Shown here: positions 43,226-51,850 of the stretch, one piece after another | Position numbering within the stretch: the first letter of the stretch is position 1 | Layout of the letters: every line of letters begins with the position of its first letter | DNA from: C-114 sp963745405 | Lineage (GTDB): Bacteria; Chloroflexota; Limnocylindria; Limnocylindrales; CSP1-4 | Direction of reading: 5' to 3' | DNA: 64,000 nt | NCBI GenBank assembly: GCA_963745405.1 | Contig: CAVUWY010000002.1 | Coordinates: forward strand, 1,922,001-1,986,000 | Notes under the pieces: model-generated | The model's database searches: none | Seen by the model: the letters and a program-made list of their open reading frames with translations, nothing else | What the model was told of the DNA's origin: nothing | Position numbers and translations under genes: made by a program

Positions 43226-43495
43226 TCAGCGACCGCGGTCGCGGAGGTCGGCGACCGAGAGCTCGGCGGGCTCGAGGCCGCCCGATGGATCGTGCTCCTC
43301 GAACGCCAGGCCGATGGCCGCCAGGACCTCGCGTGTCGCCACCGGGTCGCTCGTCGTCAGCATCAGCGCCCCGTCGGTGTCCTCGGCGACGCCGACGATG
43401 CCGGTGATGTTCACCCGGCGATCACCGAGCGCCTTCGCGAGCTGGGCGAGCGCACCGGGCCGATCCTCCAGTTGGACCGTGAACCACACCGTCAC
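43226..43495 (-). CDS. Stand-alone ACT-domain protein
   Basis: 89 aa, a single ACT domain: WFTVQLEDRPGALAQLAKAL, GDRRVNITGIVGVAEDTDGA and TSDPVATREVLAAIGLAFEE. The DRPGxLA motif is the ligand-contact region. GTG 43495 is preceded by GGAGG with good spacing; the longer open frame upstream is Arg/Gly shadow sequence. Followed by the ACT/DUF5612-like gene, so the two probably form one regulatory unit that senses an amino acid. Confidence 0.8.
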   Translation of the reverse strand: MTVWFTVQLEDRPGALAQLAKALGDRRVNITGIVGVAEDTDGALMLTTSDPVATREVLAAIGLAFEEHDPSGGLEPAELSVADLRDRGR

Positions 43496-43575
43496 CGAGC
43501 CACCTCCATCGCCGCGATGGTAGCGCCTCGCCGCGTGGTGGACGCGCGGTGAGCCTCCGCCCGTACCATCCGCCC

Positions 43576-43944
43576 GTGGCGGACGCGAGCGCATCGATCC
43601 AGGTCTTCGGCCTCGAGGGCGACCAGGCGACGAGGGCGGCCCTCCGGTTCTTCAAGGAGCGGCGGGTCCCCGTCTCGTTCGTCGACCTGCGACGCCGCCC
43701 TATCGCTCCCGGAGAGCTGCGACGGTTCGTCCAGCGACTCGGCGCGGCAGCCTGCGCCGACACCGAGGGTCGGGCGTGGCGAGACGCCGGCCTCGGCTAC
43801 CTGCGGATGACGGACGACGAGCTCGCCCACCGCCTCCTCGCCGATGCCCGCCTGCTGCGTCTGCCGCTCGTCCGCCACGGGAACGACGTCAGCGCCGGAC
43901 GGTCCGAGGCGACCTGGAAGGGCTGGCTCACCGGGCCTGGCTGA
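43576..43944 (+). CDS. ArsC/Spx-like thioredoxin-fold protein without the active-site cysteine
   Basis: 122 aa with the ArsC-family order: strand (SIQVFGLEGD), helix (QATRAALRFFKERRVPVSFV), DLRRRPIAPGELRRFVQRLG, TDDELAHRLLADARLLRLPL and VRHGNDVSAGRSEATWKGWL. The first-loop Cys of arsenate reductases (CxxS or CxxC) is replaced by GLEGDQAT, so it cannot reduce arsenate in the classical way. GTG 43576 sits 6 nt after TACCAT, a leaderless pattern; GTG 43549 is an alternative. It is divergent from the ACT pair. It may be a regulator or an inactive paralogue. Confidence 0.75.
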   Translation: MADASASIQVFGLEGDQATRAALRFFKERRVPVSFVDLRRRPIAPGELRRFVQRLGAAACADTEGRAWRDAGLGYLRMTDDELAHRLLADARLLRLPLVRHGNDVSAGRSEATWKGWLTGPG

Positions 43945-43978
43945 CCAAGCGCTGCCGCCGGTGGCATCCTGTGGAGCG

Positions 43979-44812
43979 ATGAGAGCGCTGCCACCCGAAC
44001 CCATCGACCGCGCCGGCCCTCCGGGCGAAGACCCGCCCGGCCACCGAAGCGGCCGGGTCGTGGTCCGACCGGGCGCCGAGCGGCACCTGCCGCCGAAGGC
44101 ACAGGCGACCGACGACGAGATGCTCCTGCGCCGACCCGAGCGGCCGGCCTTCCTCGACACCGACACGTGGCGAGCACTCCGCATCCTCTCCGAGTTCGTC
44201 GAGGGTTTCGACGCCCTCGCCGAGATCGGCCCCGCCGTCACCGTCTTCGGCTCGGCCCGCTTCCGCCCGGACGAGCCCGAGTACGAGCAGGCGCGGACGA
44301 TCGGCCGGCTGCTCGCCGAGGCCGGCTACGCGGTCATCACCGGCGGCGGGCCCGGCGCGATGGAGGCGGCCAATCGCGGCTGCCAGGAGGGCGGCGGCCT
44401 GTCCGTCGGCTGCAACATCGAGCTGCCCCACGAGCAGTTCGTCAACCGCTACGTCGACATGGCCATCGAGTTCCGCTACTTCTTCGCCCGCAAGACGATG
44501 TTCGTGAAATACGCCGACGCATTCGTGATCCTGCCCGGCGGCCTCGGCACGCTCGATGAGCTGTTCGAGGCGCTGACCCTCATCCAGACCGGCAAGATCC
44601 GGCACTTCCCGGTGGTCCTCGTCGGGACCTCGTACTGGGGCGGCCTCGTCGACTGGATGCGCTCGACCCAGGTCCCGGCCGGCACGATCGCGGCCGCCGA
44701 TCTCGACCTGTTCCACCTGACCGACGACCCGGTCGACGCGATCTCGCTCATCCGCGCCTTCGGCGACGGTTCGACCGACCCGGAGCCGGCCGAGGAGATC
44801 GAGATCCGCTGA
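43979..44812 (+). CDS. LOG-family (TIGR00730) Rossmann-fold protein
   Basis: 277 aa. The lysine-decarboxylase-like motifs GGGPGAMEAANRGCQEGGG and LPGGLGTLDELFEALTLIQT (PGGxGTxxE) define LOG proteins, which are nucleoside 5'-monophosphate phosphoribohydrolases that release cytokinin-type or other free bases. The VTVFGSARFRPDEPEYEQAR strand fits the same fold. An N-terminal extension of about 60 residues is rich in Pro, Arg and Gly. ATG 43979 is 34 nt after the ArsC-like gene. Function as a nucleotide salvage or detoxification enzyme is the family expectation. Confidence 0.88.
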   Translation: MRALPPEPIDRAGPPGEDPPGHRSGRVVVRPGAERHLPPKAQATDDEMLLRRPERPAFLDTDTWRALRILSEFVEGFDALAEIGPAVTVFGSARFRPDEPEYEQARTIGRLLAEAGYAVITGGGPGAMEAANRGCQEGGGLSVGCNIELPHEQFVNRYVDMAIEFRYFFARKTMFVKYADAFVILPGGLGTLDELFEALTLIQTGKIRHFPVVLVGTSYWGGLVDWMRSTQVPAGTIAAADLDLFHLTDDPVDAISLIRAFGDGSTDPEPAEEIEIR

Positions 44813-44822
44813 TCCGGCGCCC

Positions 44823-45995
44823 CTACCCGGGCGGCGCGGCGGCCGAACCCTCCGGCGGCGGTTCGACGGTCACCTCCGTCGACGGCCCCGGTCCCGCCGT
44901 GGCATTCGGGTCGGCCGCTTCGGTCGGGTAGAGCTCGCGGAACGCGACGTTGAGCGCCGCCGCGACCGGCACTCCGAGGAGCCCGCCGAGGATGCCGAAC
45001 GCCGACAGGCCGACGAGGACGGCGAAGATCGTCACCACCGGATGGAGGTGGACGGCCCGGCCGATGACGAGCGGCATGACGAGCTGGTCCTCGACCTGGC
45101 GGAGGATCACGTAGATGACGATGACGACGATGGCCAGCCCGGTGCCGCCGTGGGCGAAGGCGGCCAGGCCGGCGATCCCGCCGGCGATGATGGGTCCGAC
45201 GAGCGGGATGATCTCGAGGACGCCGGTCAGCGCCCCGATGGCGAGGGCGTTGGGGATGTGGAGGATCGGCCCGAGGATGACGTAGGCGACCGCGGCCACG
45301 AGGGCGATGAGGAGGATCTGCCCGCGCAGCCAGGTGCCCAGGACGACGTGGATCCGGCCGAGGATCTCCTCGGCCCGCGGGCGGACCTCGGGACGGAGGA
45401 GCCGGAGGGCGAACGAGCCCATCCGCTGGCCGTCGAGCAGGAAGTAGAACGTCACGACGATCGTCAGGAAGGCGTGGAGCAGCAGGTTCCCCAGCTCCGA
45501 GGCGACATGCAACGCGTCGCCGGGCGAGGCGAAGATCCGGGTGATGGCCGCCTCCACCTGGTCGGTGATCTGCTGGACGGAGATCGTCTGGCCGGCGATG
45601 TCGATCGTGTCGCCGCCGGCGATCTGGCGGAGGAGCGCGGCGAGGGCGTCGGGTCCTCCCCGTGACAGGTCGGCCAGCTCGCGAAGGAGCTTCTGGCCGA
45701 GGAAGAACACCGTCGCGGCGATGAGGAAGAGGGCGACGGCATAGCCGATCCCGACGACGACCCCGCGATGCAGGCCCGTCCGCTGGGTCCCGGCGCTCAC
45801 CACCGGGCTGAAGGCGTAGGCGATCACCCCGGCGACGACGAACGGTCCGATGACGTCTCGGGCGAGCCAGGCGATGACGAGGATCGCGACGACGAGCCAG
45901 ACCCCGCGGCGCTGGAGGATGGGCGCGTCGCGTGGTGAGGGCGGCGTCGCCGGCGGCCCGATCGCGGGACCGCTCGGCGAAGTCGGTCCGGTCAT
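44823..45995 (-). CDS. AI-2E family transporter
   Basis: 390 aa, six to eight membrane helices. Typical segments are VIGPFVVAGVIAYAFSPVVS, GNLLLHAFLTIVVTFYFLLD, VVLGTWLRGQILLIALVAAV and LEIIPLVGPIIAGGIAGLAA, with QVEDQLVMPLVIGRAVHLHP near the end. The family exports various small molecules or acts as a Na/Li-H antiporter; autoinducer-2 export is shown only for a few members. ATG 45995 has TACGCT 7 nt upstream. It is convergent with the LOG gene (10 nt apart). Its C-terminal tail is Pro/Ala-rich. Confidence 0.9.
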   Translation of the reverse strand: MTGPTSPSGPAIGPPATPPSPRDAPILQRRGVWLVVAILVIAWLARDVIGPFVVAGVIAYAFSPVVSAGTQRTGLHRGVVVGIGYAVALFLIAATVFFLGQKLLRELADLSRGGPDALAALLRQIAGGDTIDIAGQTISVQQITDQVEAAITRIFASPGDALHVASELGNLLLHAFLTIVVTFYFLLDGQRMGSFALRLLRPEVRPRAEEILGRIHVVLGTWLRGQILLIALVAAVAYVILGPILHIPNALAIGALTGVLEIIPLVGPIIAGGIAGLAAFAHGGTGLAIVVIVIYVILRQVEDQLVMPLVIGRAVHLHPVVTIFAVLVGLSAFGILGGLLGVPVAAALNVAFRELYPTEAADPNATAGPGPSTEVTVEPPPEGSAAAPPG

Positions 45996-46044
45996 GGCGG
46001 GAAGCGTAGCCGACGGGTCTGCGCAGCGAACCCCGCTCGGCCGG

Positions 46045-46530
46045 TCAGCGATGGCCCGGCAGGGCGGCCTCGATCGTCCCGTCGACCACGCGGACCGGGT
46101 AGTAACGGATCCGGCGGACGCGGGTCAGGCGGCGCGCCTCGGCCTTGAGCCCCGGTGGGTCGACCTTCGGCTCCCGCCCGGCCGGCGACCAGGTCGGGTG
46201 GTACTTCCCATCGGCGTCGAGGCCGCCGGTGGTCGGCATCTGGACGGTCTCGCCCGAGCACAGGTCGAAGCGGCCCTCGTGGAGCGGGCAGGCGACGACG
46301 CAGCCGTCCAGCGTTCCGAGCGACAGCGGCGCCGACATGTGGGGGCAGCGGTCGTCGACGACCACGATGCCGTCGGGCGTGTAGGCGACGAGGAGGTCGA
46401 GGTCGCCGACCGTCACCCGGCGCATCCCGCCCGGCGCGAGGTCCACGGCGGGGAGGAGCGGCTGGAAGGAGGCGCCGCCTGTGCCCGGCTCGCGCAGGCC
46501 GGCGGGGAAGACGTGGACGGCGTCGTTCAT
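46045..46530 (-). CDS. Rieske [2Fe-2S] ferredoxin-like protein
   Basis: 161 aa. The cluster ligands are in VVDDRCPHMSAPLSLG and VVACPLHEGRFDLCSGE (CxH...CxxH). The rest is a beta-sandwich, VGDLDLLVAYTPDGIVVVDD. Such small proteins carry electrons for oxygenases or serve nitrite-reductase-type enzymes. It has an insertion between the second ligand pair and the end (QMPTTGGLDADGKYHPTW) that is longer than usual. It could be an electron donor for the Rieske oxygenase at 35 kb, but it is 10 kb away. It follows a strong hairpin on the same strand. Confidence 0.85.
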   Translation of the reverse strand: MNDAVHVFPAGLREPGTGGASFQPLLPAVDLAPGGMRRVTVGDLDLLVAYTPDGIVVVDDRCPHMSAPLSLGTLDGCVVACPLHEGRFDLCSGETVQMPTTGGLDADGKYHPTWSPAGREPKVDPPGLKAEARRLTRVRRIRYYPVRVVDGTIEAALPGHR

Positions 46531-46553
46531 CGGCTCGATCGTCCCACAAACGG

Positions 46554-46580
46554 CGAGACCCCGACGATGTCGGGGTCTCG
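46554..46580 (-). terminator. Rho-independent-like hairpin after the MFS gene
   Basis: CGAGACCCCGAC, a 3-nt loop and the exact complement GTCGGGGTCTCG form a perfect 12-bp stem. It lies 27 nt after the stop of the leftward MFS gene and 23 nt before the ATG of the Rieske gene. A short T-poor run (CCGTTTGTGG) follows on the minus strand, so termination may be partial. Confidence 0.7.
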
Positions 46581-46606
46581 GAGAGCGGACGTGGGGATGA
46601 CGGTGG

Positions 46607-48394
46607 TCAGTCCGCCCGCAATTCGACCGCCGGGGACAGGACGGGCTCGGCTGCCTTGCCGATCGGCTCGGCCGCCGGACCGGCGGCCGGCGCCGGAGCC
46701 TCCGCACCGACGGTGCGCCGGAGCGGGATGTCCTTCATGAAGAGGGCGATGACGACCGCGATGACGGTGGTCACCACGCCGATCTCGAACGTCTGGCCGA
46801 TGGCCAGGGCGAAGGCGTTGTGGAACGCGGCATCGAGCTGGCCGATGTACGGCGCGAAGAGGGACTGGACGGCGGCCTGAGCCTGCGGCGGGACGGCCGC
46901 CACGATCGCATCGACGATGGCCTTCCCGAAGCTCTGCCCGACACCGGTCAGGTTGTTGACATCGAGGTTCGGCAGTCCGCCGCTCTGGAGCTGGTCGAAC
47001 TGGCCCTGGAACTGGGGCGGCGCGGCCGCCTTGATCTCGGCGAAGACCGGCCCGACCTGGGACGGGATCGTGTTGGTCAGGGCCTGGCTGAATGCGGTTC
47101 CCGCCACGGCGAGGCCGACCGAGCCGCCGATCTGGCGGAAGAAGGTGAGGTTCGAGGTGGCCACGCCGAGCCGCTGGAAGGGCACGGCGTTCTGGATGAT
47201 GATCGTGAAGACCGACAGGGTGGGCCCGATACCGACGCCGGTGATGAACATGTACAGCCACAGCAGCTGGTCGTTCATCGTGGCCGTGATCTGGGTCATC
47301 AGGGTGACCCCGACCCCCATGATCACCAGGCCGGTGATGACGAGGACCTTGTAACGGCCGGTCTTCGAGACGATGAACCCCGAGATGATCGAGCTGCCGA
47401 TCAGGCCGATGAGGAGCGGAAAGAGCTCGTAGCCCGACGCGGTGGCGCTGTCGCCGCGGACGACCTGGAAGAAGCGCGGCAGGAAGATGATCGCGCCGAA
47501 GAAGCCGAAGCTGACGAAGAACGTCGAGAGGATCGACGCGGCGTACGTCCGGTCGCGCCACAGGTCGATGGGGACGATGGCCTCGGCCGTCCGCGATTCG
47601 ATGACCACGAAGATCGCCGACAGGATGAGCCCGAGGGCGATGAAGCCACCGACCGTCGGGTCGGTCCAATCGGCCCCGATCTTGTTGGTCAGGCCGACCA
47701 GCAGGAAGCTGATGCCGACGGTGAAGACGGCGGCGCCGAGGTAGTCGAAGGCTCGGCTCACCCCCTCCCGCTTGATGGTCGGCAGGTGTCGCCAGATGAT
47801 GTACAGGCTGACGATGCCGAACGGGATGTTCACGTAGAACACCGCGTGCCAGCTGACGTTGTCGGTGAGGAACCCGCCGAGGGCGGGGCCGATGATGAAG
47901 GCGATCCCGAAGACGGCGCCGAACAGGCCCTGGTACTTGCCGCGTTCGGCCGGTGAGAACAGGTCGCCGATGACGGCGAGGCTGATCGGGAAGAGCGCCC
48001 CGGCGCCGAGGCCCTGGATGCCCCGGAACAGGATGAGCTGGGCCATGTTCTGGCTCAGGCCGGACAGGGCCGAGCCGACGAGGAACAGGCTCACGCCGAT
48101 CATGAGCAGCGGCCTGCGCCCGTAGATGTCCGAGAGCTTGCCGTAGAACGGGACGGTGATCGTGCTCGTCAGGAGATAGATCGTCACGACCCAGGTGTAC
48201 AGCTCGTTGCCGCCGAGGTCGGTGACGATCTTCGGCAGTGCCGTCCCGACGATCGTCTGGTCGAGGGCGCCGAGGAACAGGGCCAGCAGGATCGCGGCCA
48301 GGATCTCCGTCTTCTCTCTCGGGCTGAGCCCGAGCGCGGGATCCTCCTTGATCGAGACGACCTGGCCTTCTTCGACGAATCCGCCTTCCATCAT
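46607..48394 (-). CDS. DHA2/EmrB-type MFS drug efflux transporter, 14 helices
   Basis: 595 aa, a 14-TMS DHA2 layout. Motifs are FLGALDQTIVGTALPKIVTD (motif D1 in TM1), FYGKLSDIYGRRPLLMIGVS (motif A), LILFRGIQGLGAGALFPISL (motif B) and GLFGAVFGIAFIIGPALGGF (motif C). A large hydrophilic loop of about 110 residues sits before the last helix (from TIPSQVGPVFAEIKAAAPPQ), which is longer than usual. ATG 48394 overlaps the stop of the MarR gene, so transporter and regulator form one operon. It should pump a lipophilic or cationic toxin out by proton antiport. Confidence 0.92.
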   Translation of the reverse strand: MMEGGFVEEGQVVSIKEDPALGLSPREKTEILAAILLALFLGALDQTIVGTALPKIVTDLGGNELYTWVVTIYLLTSTITVPFYGKLSDIYGRRPLLMIGVSLFLVGSALSGLSQNMAQLILFRGIQGLGAGALFPISLAVIGDLFSPAERGKYQGLFGAVFGIAFIIGPALGGFLTDNVSWHAVFYVNIPFGIVSLYIIWRHLPTIKREGVSRAFDYLGAAVFTVGISFLLVGLTNKIGADWTDPTVGGFIALGLILSAIFVVIESRTAEAIVPIDLWRDRTYAASILSTFFVSFGFFGAIIFLPRFFQVVRGDSATASGYELFPLLIGLIGSSIISGFIVSKTGRYKVLVITGLVIMGVGVTLMTQITATMNDQLLWLYMFITGVGIGPTLSVFTIIIQNAVPFQRLGVATSNLTFFRQIGGSVGLAVAGTAFSQALTNTIPSQVGPVFAEIKAAAPPQFQGQFDQLQSGGLPNLDVNNLTGVGQSFGKAIVDAIVAAVPPQAQAAVQSLFAPYIGQLDAAFHNAFALAIGQTFEIGVVTTVIAVVIALFMKDIPLRRTVGAEAPAPAAGPAAEPIGKAAEPVLSPAVELRAD

Positions 48395-49080
48395 CGTGTT
48401 GCTTCCCTTCCCCTCGCTGTGTCGTTGGGCTCTGGTTGGTGGTCGACCGCCGGGTCGCTGCCGTCGGTGTCGAGGTCATGGTCGTGGCTGAGGTCGTGGA
48501 GGTGGTCGGGCACGCGCCCGTGGGTATGCCAGAGCGGATGGGCCGTCGCGAAGAGCTCCGGGCCCTCCTCGAGGAGGAGGCTGGTGACCGCGCCGTGGAC
48601 TTCCTCGAGCGTCGTCTCGAGACGCTTCAGCTGGTCGGGCTCCAGACGGCGGAGGACGCGGCCGATGAGGTCGCGGCGGACGAGGTCGGCTTCCTCGAGG
48701 GTCTCCCGGCCGCGCTCGCTCAGGCGGACGAGGACGACCCGGCGGTCGTCGGGGACCCGCACTCGCTCGACGAAGCCCCGCTCCTCCATCCGGTCGACGA
48801 GCCCGGTCGCGTTCGACATCGAGACGTCGAGGAGGTCGGCCAGCCGGCTCATCGGCGTGTCGCCGTGACGGCTGAGGATCCCCATGACGTGGAGATGGCT
48901 CATGCTGACGCCGGCCTTGAGGAGCCGCTCCGTGCCGACGCAGCGCATCTCGCCGATGAATGTCTTGAATTCGGCGAGGATCCGGTCGACGAGCTCGACG
49001 CCGTCGTCTACGCTCGGGGCGTCGCGACGGGCGATCGGCAGGGCGGGGCTGGCGGCGCTGTCGCCGGCGATTGTTCGCAT
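48391..49080 (-). CDS. MarR-family regulator with histidine-rich tail
   Basis: 229 aa, longer than the usual 150 for MarR. The winged helix is clear: VSMSHLHVMGILSRHGDTPM, LADLLDVSMSNATGLVDRME, then RGFVERVRVPDDRRVVLVRL. The last 60 residues include HPLWHTHGRVPDHLHDLSHD followed by HDLDTDGSDP, with eight His, absent from typical family members. It presumably represses itself and the MFS pump that follows. The -10/-35 at 49091-49118 reads into it, and the start ATG lies about 10 nt after the -10. Confidence 0.85.
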   Translation of the reverse strand: MRTIAGDSAASPALPIARRDAPSVDDGVELVDRILAEFKTFIGEMRCVGTERLLKAGVSMSHLHVMGILSRHGDTPMSRLADLLDVSMSNATGLVDRMEERGFVERVRVPDDRRVVLVRLSERGRETLEEADLVRRDLIGRVLRRLEPDQLKRLETTLEEVHGAVTSLLLEEGPELFATAHPLWHTHGRVPDHLHDLSHDHDLDTDGSDPAVDHQPEPNDTARGREATR

Positions 49081-49118
49081 GAGACGAACTATGTTACACG
49101 CCTGAATCATCCTGTCAA
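49073..49118 (-). promoter_or_regulatory. Promoter and putative operator of the marR-MFS operon
   Basis: On the minus strand TTGACA (+ 49113-49118), a 16-nt spacer and TAACAT (+ 49091-49096) precede the ATG by 10 nt. The arms GTTCG (49073-49077) and CGAAC (49085-49089) form a dyad with a 7-nt gap over the start codon region. This is compatible with a MarR-type operator. It is the closest to consensus of all promoters seen in the window. Confidence 0.65.
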
Positions 49119-49157
49119 GGCGAAGCATCCCGACGACCAGCGGAGGAGCCCGACCCG

Positions 49158-50129
49158 ATGCGTTTCGCACTCATGCACGAACCCCAGCAGGGTGCCTCGT
49201 ACGAGGACCAGCTCGCCCTCGCCCGGCATGCCGAGGCGGCGGGCTTCGAGGCGATCTTCCGCTCCGACCACTACGAAAGCTTTCCCGGTCCGGCCGACCG
49301 GCCGACGACCGACGCCTGGGCGGTCCTGGCCGGCCTGGCCCGGGACACGGAGCGGATCCATCTCGGAGCGCTCGTGTCGCCGGTGACGTACCGCGGGCCG
49401 GGCAACATCGCCAAGCTCGCCACGACCATCGACGACATGAGCGGCGGGCGGCTCGAGGTCGCCCTCGGCGCCGGTTGGCACGAAGAGGAACATCGCCGCC
49501 ACGGCTTTCCCTTCCCGCCGATCGCCGACCGGGCGACGATGCTCGAGGAGCAACTTGAGATACTCGATGGGCTGTGGAACCAGCCCGACGGCTGGTCGTT
49601 CGAGGGTCGGTTCTACTCCGTGACCGACGCCCGTCTCCGGCCGCGGCCGAGCCGCCGGCTCCACGTCATCGTCGGTGGCGACGGCGCGCCGCGCTCGATG
49701 CGGATCGGGGTCCGCTGGGCCGATGAGTACAACCTGACCGGGGCCACGCCCGAACGGGCGAGGGAGCGGAATGCCCAGCTCGACGACGCCTGTCGGGCGG
49801 CCGGCCGCGATCCGTCGACGCTCGTCCGGTCGTCGATGGTCGGGATGCTCGTCGGCACCGACGAGGCCGAGCTGCGGCGGCGGGCCGACGTCCTCATGGC
49901 GCTCCTCGGCGAGGGTGCCGCAGGCGGACGCAGCGGTGCCGCCACGTCGGCCGAGGCCTGGATCGAGGACCGCCGGCCGCGCTGGGTGCTCGGGACGCCC
50001 GACGAGGCACGGGCGCAGGTCGGCCGTTACGCGGAGGCCGGCATCGAGCGGCTCATGCTCCAGACGCTCCTGCCGTGGGACCTCGACATGGTCGACCTCG
50101 TCGGCCGGGAGATCGTCGGGCGCGTCTGA
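49158..50129 (+). CDS. LLM-class F420-dependent oxidoreductase, copy 1
   Basis: 323 aa. The luciferase-like TIM-barrel motifs are FALMHEPQQGASYEDQLALA, EAIFRSDHYESF, RIHLGALVSPVTYRGPGNIA and GGRLEVALGAGWHEEEHRRH. The SDHY-type start and the P-x-x-x-R-x-P block agree with F420H2-dependent oxidoreductases of actinobacterial and Chloroflexota type; FMN use cannot be excluded. ATG 49158 follows CGGAGGAGCC. It is divergent from marR, so it might be coregulated with the drug pump. Confidence 0.88.
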   Translation: MRFALMHEPQQGASYEDQLALARHAEAAGFEAIFRSDHYESFPGPADRPTTDAWAVLAGLARDTERIHLGALVSPVTYRGPGNIAKLATTIDDMSGGRLEVALGAGWHEEEHRRHGFPFPPIADRATMLEEQLEILDGLWNQPDGWSFEGRFYSVTDARLRPRPSRRLHVIVGGDGAPRSMRIGVRWADEYNLTGATPERARERNAQLDDACRAAGRDPSTLVRSSMVGMLVGTDEAELRRRADVLMALLGEGAAGGRSGAATSAEAWIEDRRPRWVLGTPDEARAQVGRYAEAGIERLMLQTLLPWDLDMVDLVGREIVGRV

Positions 50130-50151
50130 TCCGATCGGGAGCTGCCTCCCC

Positions 50152-50430
50152 TCGGCCACGTCCGACCGCGGCCGGGTGCCTACCCGTCGGCCGCTGTCCG
50201 ACCGCGGCCGGGTGCCTATCCCGCGGCCGCTGTCCTTGTGCCGGATACCACCGTGGGTGGTGGTAGATCGCATCGTGCCGCCGCCGAGCCATATCTCGAC
50301 GCTCGTTCACGCTCGCGTGGGGCGTCGTCGCCCCGTCCCGTGGCGTCCGCCGCGCGGATCTCGGGCTTACCACCATCCAACGTGGTAGACGCCACGAAAC
50401 AAGGACGCCCGGGCCGATAGCACCACCACC
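50152..50430. repeat. GC-rich tandem repeat and dyads between LLM and SIS genes
   Basis: Two copies of about 35-36 bp (50152-50186 and 50187-50222) share GTCCGACCGCGGCCGGGTGC, and a third, partial one runs to 50235. Dyads follow: TACCACC-N6-GGTGGTA (50246-50265) and TACCAC-N8-GTGGTA (50368-50387). They resemble the ACCCG/CGGGT hairpins at 26.3 kb in style but not in sequence. The stretch 50130-50493 contains no gene I can support, only shadow frames on both strands. Confidence 0.55.
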
Positions 50431-50493
50431 GTCGTATCTGGCGTCACAGGTGCGCATGACGAAATCGGGCGGGTGCGAGCAGGTCCCGAGTGG

Positions 50494-51684
50494 CTACCGC
50501 TCCGCGGCGTCGGCGGCGGCGAGGTAGCGGGGGTCGTCGCGGCGGATCGGGTCGGGATTCGTCCCGCGGGCGCGGGCCAGTCGCTCGGTGAAGAGCTGGA
50601 GGGGCGTCGCCGTCGCGAAGAGGGCGGCCACGGGCGCTGCCAGCGACGGCTCGTCCGGCACGACGATGCGCCCCCCGGCCGTCAGGGCCGGGTCGATCGC
50701 CGCTGCCTCACCTGCGCCGAGGATCGCCGCCGAGCTGATCCCGACCTCGCGGGCGGCCGCCAGCGCCTGGCGAGCCCGGCCGACTCGGTCGTCGCGGGCG
50801 GCCCGGTCGGCGAGGAGGAGGACGAGCCCGGTCGAGTCGCCGGTGGCCGGCAGGTGGCCGTGGAGGAACGTCTCGAGGTCGCGGTAGGCCGTCGGCACCC
50901 AGGCGGCCTCCTCGATCTTGAGGGTGAGCTCTCGTCCGGCCGGCCGGTCCGCGCCCGAGGCGATCACGATGATGCGCTCGCTCGAGGCGAGGTTCCGGGC
51001 GGCCGTTTCCGCCTCGGCTGTGCGTTCGAGGCCGGCCGAGAGGAGCGCCTGGATCGTCGCTGCGCCGTCCGGCTCCCCGCGAAGTGCCGCCCCGACCGCG
51101 ACCGCCGCCAGCAGGGGCGACAGGTACCCCACCGTGTGGCACCAGCTCTGGTCGAGCTCCCCGGTCGGCAGGACGATGTCGGCGAGGGCCGCGCCCGGGG
51201 AGCGTTCGCTGACGGTAAAGAGGGCGACCGTCGCGCCGGTCGCCCGGGCGGCTTCCATCGCCCGGTTCGTGGCCGCCGTCGCGCCCTCATGGCTCACGCC
51301 GACGAGCACGCCGCCGCGCTGCGGATCGAGGGCGGCCTCGAACGCCTGGGCGCTCACCGGGCCGGGTCCCGGCAGCCCGGCGGTGCGCATCGCATCGCGA
51401 AGGATCTCGACCGCCCCGAGCGCACCGTGCTCGGAGGTCCCGCAGCCGGTCACGACGATCGGCTGGCCGGCCGTTGCGGCGGACCGGATCGCGGCCGCCA
51501 GCCGGGCCGTCCCGGCGGTGGGTGCCGCGAGACGCTCGAGGACGCGCCCGGCGAGGGCCGGCTCGGCGTCGATCATGTCGGTCATGTGATACGGCGGGCC
51601 CGAGCGCGGGCTCGGCATGGACGACGATTCCCACGGGTCCGGCGGTCCCGGCAGCGGCGCTCGCGGATCGAACGATGCGCTCAT
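50494..51684 (-). CDS. SIS-domain protein, GlmS-isomerase-like, copy 2
   Basis: 396 aa, two SIS domains. GQPIVVTGCGTSEHGALGAV and GVLVGVSHEGATAATNRAME mark the first, RIIVIASGADRPAGRELTLK and TAYRDLETFLHGHLPATGDS the second. It is about as long as the 6-7 kb copy but not closely similar in the loops. It probably acts on a sugar phosphate or an amino-sugar. The start region (MSASFDPRAPLPGPPDPWES) is Pro-rich; internal ATGs such as the one in YHMTDMIDAEPALAGRVLER may be the real start. It is divergent from the second LLM gene. Confidence 0.8.
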   Translation of the reverse strand: MSASFDPRAPLPGPPDPWESSSMPSPRSGPPYHMTDMIDAEPALAGRVLERLAAPTAGTARLAAAIRSAATAGQPIVVTGCGTSEHGALGAVEILRDAMRTAGLPGPGPVSAQAFEAALDPQRGGVLVGVSHEGATAATNRAMEAARATGATVALFTVSERSPGAALADIVLPTGELDQSWCHTVGYLSPLLAAVAVGAALRGEPDGAATIQALLSAGLERTAEAETAARNLASSERIIVIASGADRPAGRELTLKIEEAAWVPTAYRDLETFLHGHLPATGDSTGLVLLLADRAARDDRVGRARQALAAAREVGISSAAILGAGEAAAIDPALTAGGRIVVPDEPSLAAPVAALFATATPLQLFTERLARARGTNPDPIRRDDPRYLAAADAAER

Positions 51685-51850
51685 GAGTCGGCCGGTGGTC
51701 GCGGGTCGGGGGCTGACATGGCGGCGATGATAGGCTCGGTCGGGCGGCCGACGGCGCCGCGGCGCGTCGGCCGCGACGGAGGGGAGGCTGCGAGGAACGG
51801 GCGACCGGAGGGACCGCCCGAGGCAGGCGGGGAGACGGAGGCGAGGCGCG

